Shown: positions 63,061-64,000 of the stretch, one piece after another
Numbering within the stretch: position 1 is the first letter of the stretch
How the letters are laid out: every line of letters begins with the position of its first letter
From: Glandiceps talaboti
Taxonomy: Eukaryota > Hemichordata > Enteropneusta > Spengelidae
Assembly: GCF_964340395.1 (NCBI RefSeq)
Contig: NC_135549.1
Coordinates: forward strand, 297,001 to 361,000
Length of the DNA: 64,000 bases
Direction of reading: 5' to 3'
Program-made: the position numbers and the translations under genes
Notes under the pieces: model-generated
Database searches by the model: none
The model's input: the letters and a program-made list of their open reading frames with translations, nothing else
What the model was told of the DNA's origin: nothing

Positions 63061-63216
63061 TCGTTGTTTAAAAACTTGAAATTCATTCATAGACAATCTA
63101 TTGCCTATGATTTCACTACATTCTGGTTGGTTAAGAAATGTTCAAGTAAAGGGAGTGTTAATAGTTTCAATCTACCTTCTGTGTCTACTTTCACTTTGGG
63201 TGAAAATTACCCCAAG
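63061..63216 (+). CDS. Possible isolated exon, 52 codons
   Basis: Acceptor TCTTTGTTTCACAG and donor CCCAAG|GTAACT bracket exactly 52 codons in phase 0-0 (SLFKNLKFIHRQSIAYDFTTFW through GENYPK, read partially). No adjacent exon is visible and the protein is not recognised; could be chance. Confidence 0.3.
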
Positions 63217-63267
63217 GTAACTCTGATGGAAGTTTGTATGACTCCATTCTCAGTCAAAGATCCAAGT

Positions 63268-63620
63268 ACATTGAGTCATAATGGGTGAATGGTTAAAGTG
63301 GCTGGCTAAGAATCTGCACGTTACAGATTCCAGCCCCGGCACTGCTGTTTGTTTCTGAATGGCTCAAGTCCTTGGGCATGATTTGAACCACAATTATGCC
63401 TCAGCCAACACAGCTATATAATTGGGGACCTGGTAGGATACAATGTAGAGGTTGCAATGTGAATGCTTTAATCCTATGTACTTATCGAGGAGTTGAGGAA
63501 GCAAAGGGCCTTTGTGCCACTATAGATCTGTACCATAGGTAATACATGTGTAATTATAACGCTCTTTGAGCACAGAGTGGGAAAGTGCTATATAAAAAAT
63601 AAACATTATTATTATTATAT
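63268..63620 (+). mobile_element. tRNA-derived SINE with (ATT)n tail
   Basis: The head GGGTGAATGGTTAAAGTGGC resembles a polymerase III A box and ACAGATTCCAGCCCC a B box, spaced as in a tRNA. A body follows, then AACGCTCTTTGAGCAC, GGGAAAGTGCTATATAAAAA and an ATT tail, the tail type of SINEs mobilised by CR1/RTE-like LINEs. The tRNA fold is decayed and there is no anticodon loop to trust. Target duplication not established. Confidence 0.7.
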
Positions 63621-64000
63621 TCTCAAATGTGCAGTCGAACATGGATGCTGATACTTTTGGAGGCAGTACAATTTCCTTCCTGCAAAGTATGTCAAGTTGT
63701 CAATAGATCAGCTTACTTCTCTCCTAACCTCAAGTAGCACCTTTCAAATGATTTACCATAATTTTTAAGAGCACAGCTCAGTTAAGATGATTTTTGACTC
63801 AAAAACTTGAATGACCTCTGATTTGAACTTCTCTAGCATTAATTTGAATAGATAATGGTACAACATTGTGTATTTGTGCATCCCTGTTCACAAACTGGTG
63901 TGAACTATGTGCATCTATTGTTTATGTACATGACCTTACATTCAGGTCAGTGTGGGCTTATACATTTGTCAGTGAATGAGAGCTCACTTTCTCATTAATT
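63621..64000. other. Window end, nothing recognised
   Basis: AT-rich sequence with no supported feature. Confidence 0.4.

Noticed and set aside
63270-63345. A functional tRNA gene
   Set aside because: A- and B-box-like stretches are present but stems do not pair properly, and the sequence continues into a SINE body with an ATT tail.

Overview
The window is animal (metazoan) nuclear DNA: AT-rich, with small exons separated by large introns, GT-AG splice sites, and dense microsatellites, foldback elements and non-LTR retrotransposon remnants. The species cannot be named from sequence alone. The intron-rich layout and the repeat types suggest a marine invertebrate (deuterostome or lophotrochozoan); this is an inference with low confidence.

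There are two multi-exon genes in convergent orientation. Gene 1 (+ strand, about 79-13204, 5' end outside the window) has eleven exons whose reading phases all fit together. They encode at least 699 residues of a Ser/Thr/Asn-rich, probably disordered protein that I do not recognise. Its seventh exon is followed by a 2-kb minisatellite in which the last ~28 bases of that exon plus the first ~29 bases of the intron, including the 5' splice site, are repeated 35 times. Gene 2 (- strand, 56424 down to 22022) is a complete nine-exon orthologue of SLC2A13/HMIT, the proton/myo-inositol cotransporter (602 aa), with every exon junction and phase resolved. A 190-codon ORF of unknown family lies on the opposite strand inside its intron 4 (28171-28742), followed by a decayed LINE end.

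Layout: 1-13204 gene 1, with a 6.5-kb intron holding duplicated blocks, a triple RFX X-box-like repeat and a dead reverse-transcriptase fragment. 13205-22021 is intergenic, with a hAT-type MITE, a 288-nt pure pyrimidine tract and poly-G runs. 22022-56424 is SLC2A13, whose introns are packed with a ~1-kb repeat family (near-full copies all in one orientation), a 1.2-kb hAT-like element, foldback elements, a ~760-bp spacerless palindrome and a LINE insertion with target duplication. 56425-64000 is the SLC2A13 upstream region, with a Mutator-like element whose terminal inverted repeats are themselves tandem arrays, a CATA/CGTA tetranucleotide region, one possible isolated exon and a tRNA-derived SINE.

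The most unusual items are the splice-site minisatellite in gene 1, two 33-35-bp palindromic insertions each flanked by perfect 7-bp target duplications (35392-35424 and 57426-57460), and the tandem-TIR element at 57769-58490 with a 9-bp target duplication.
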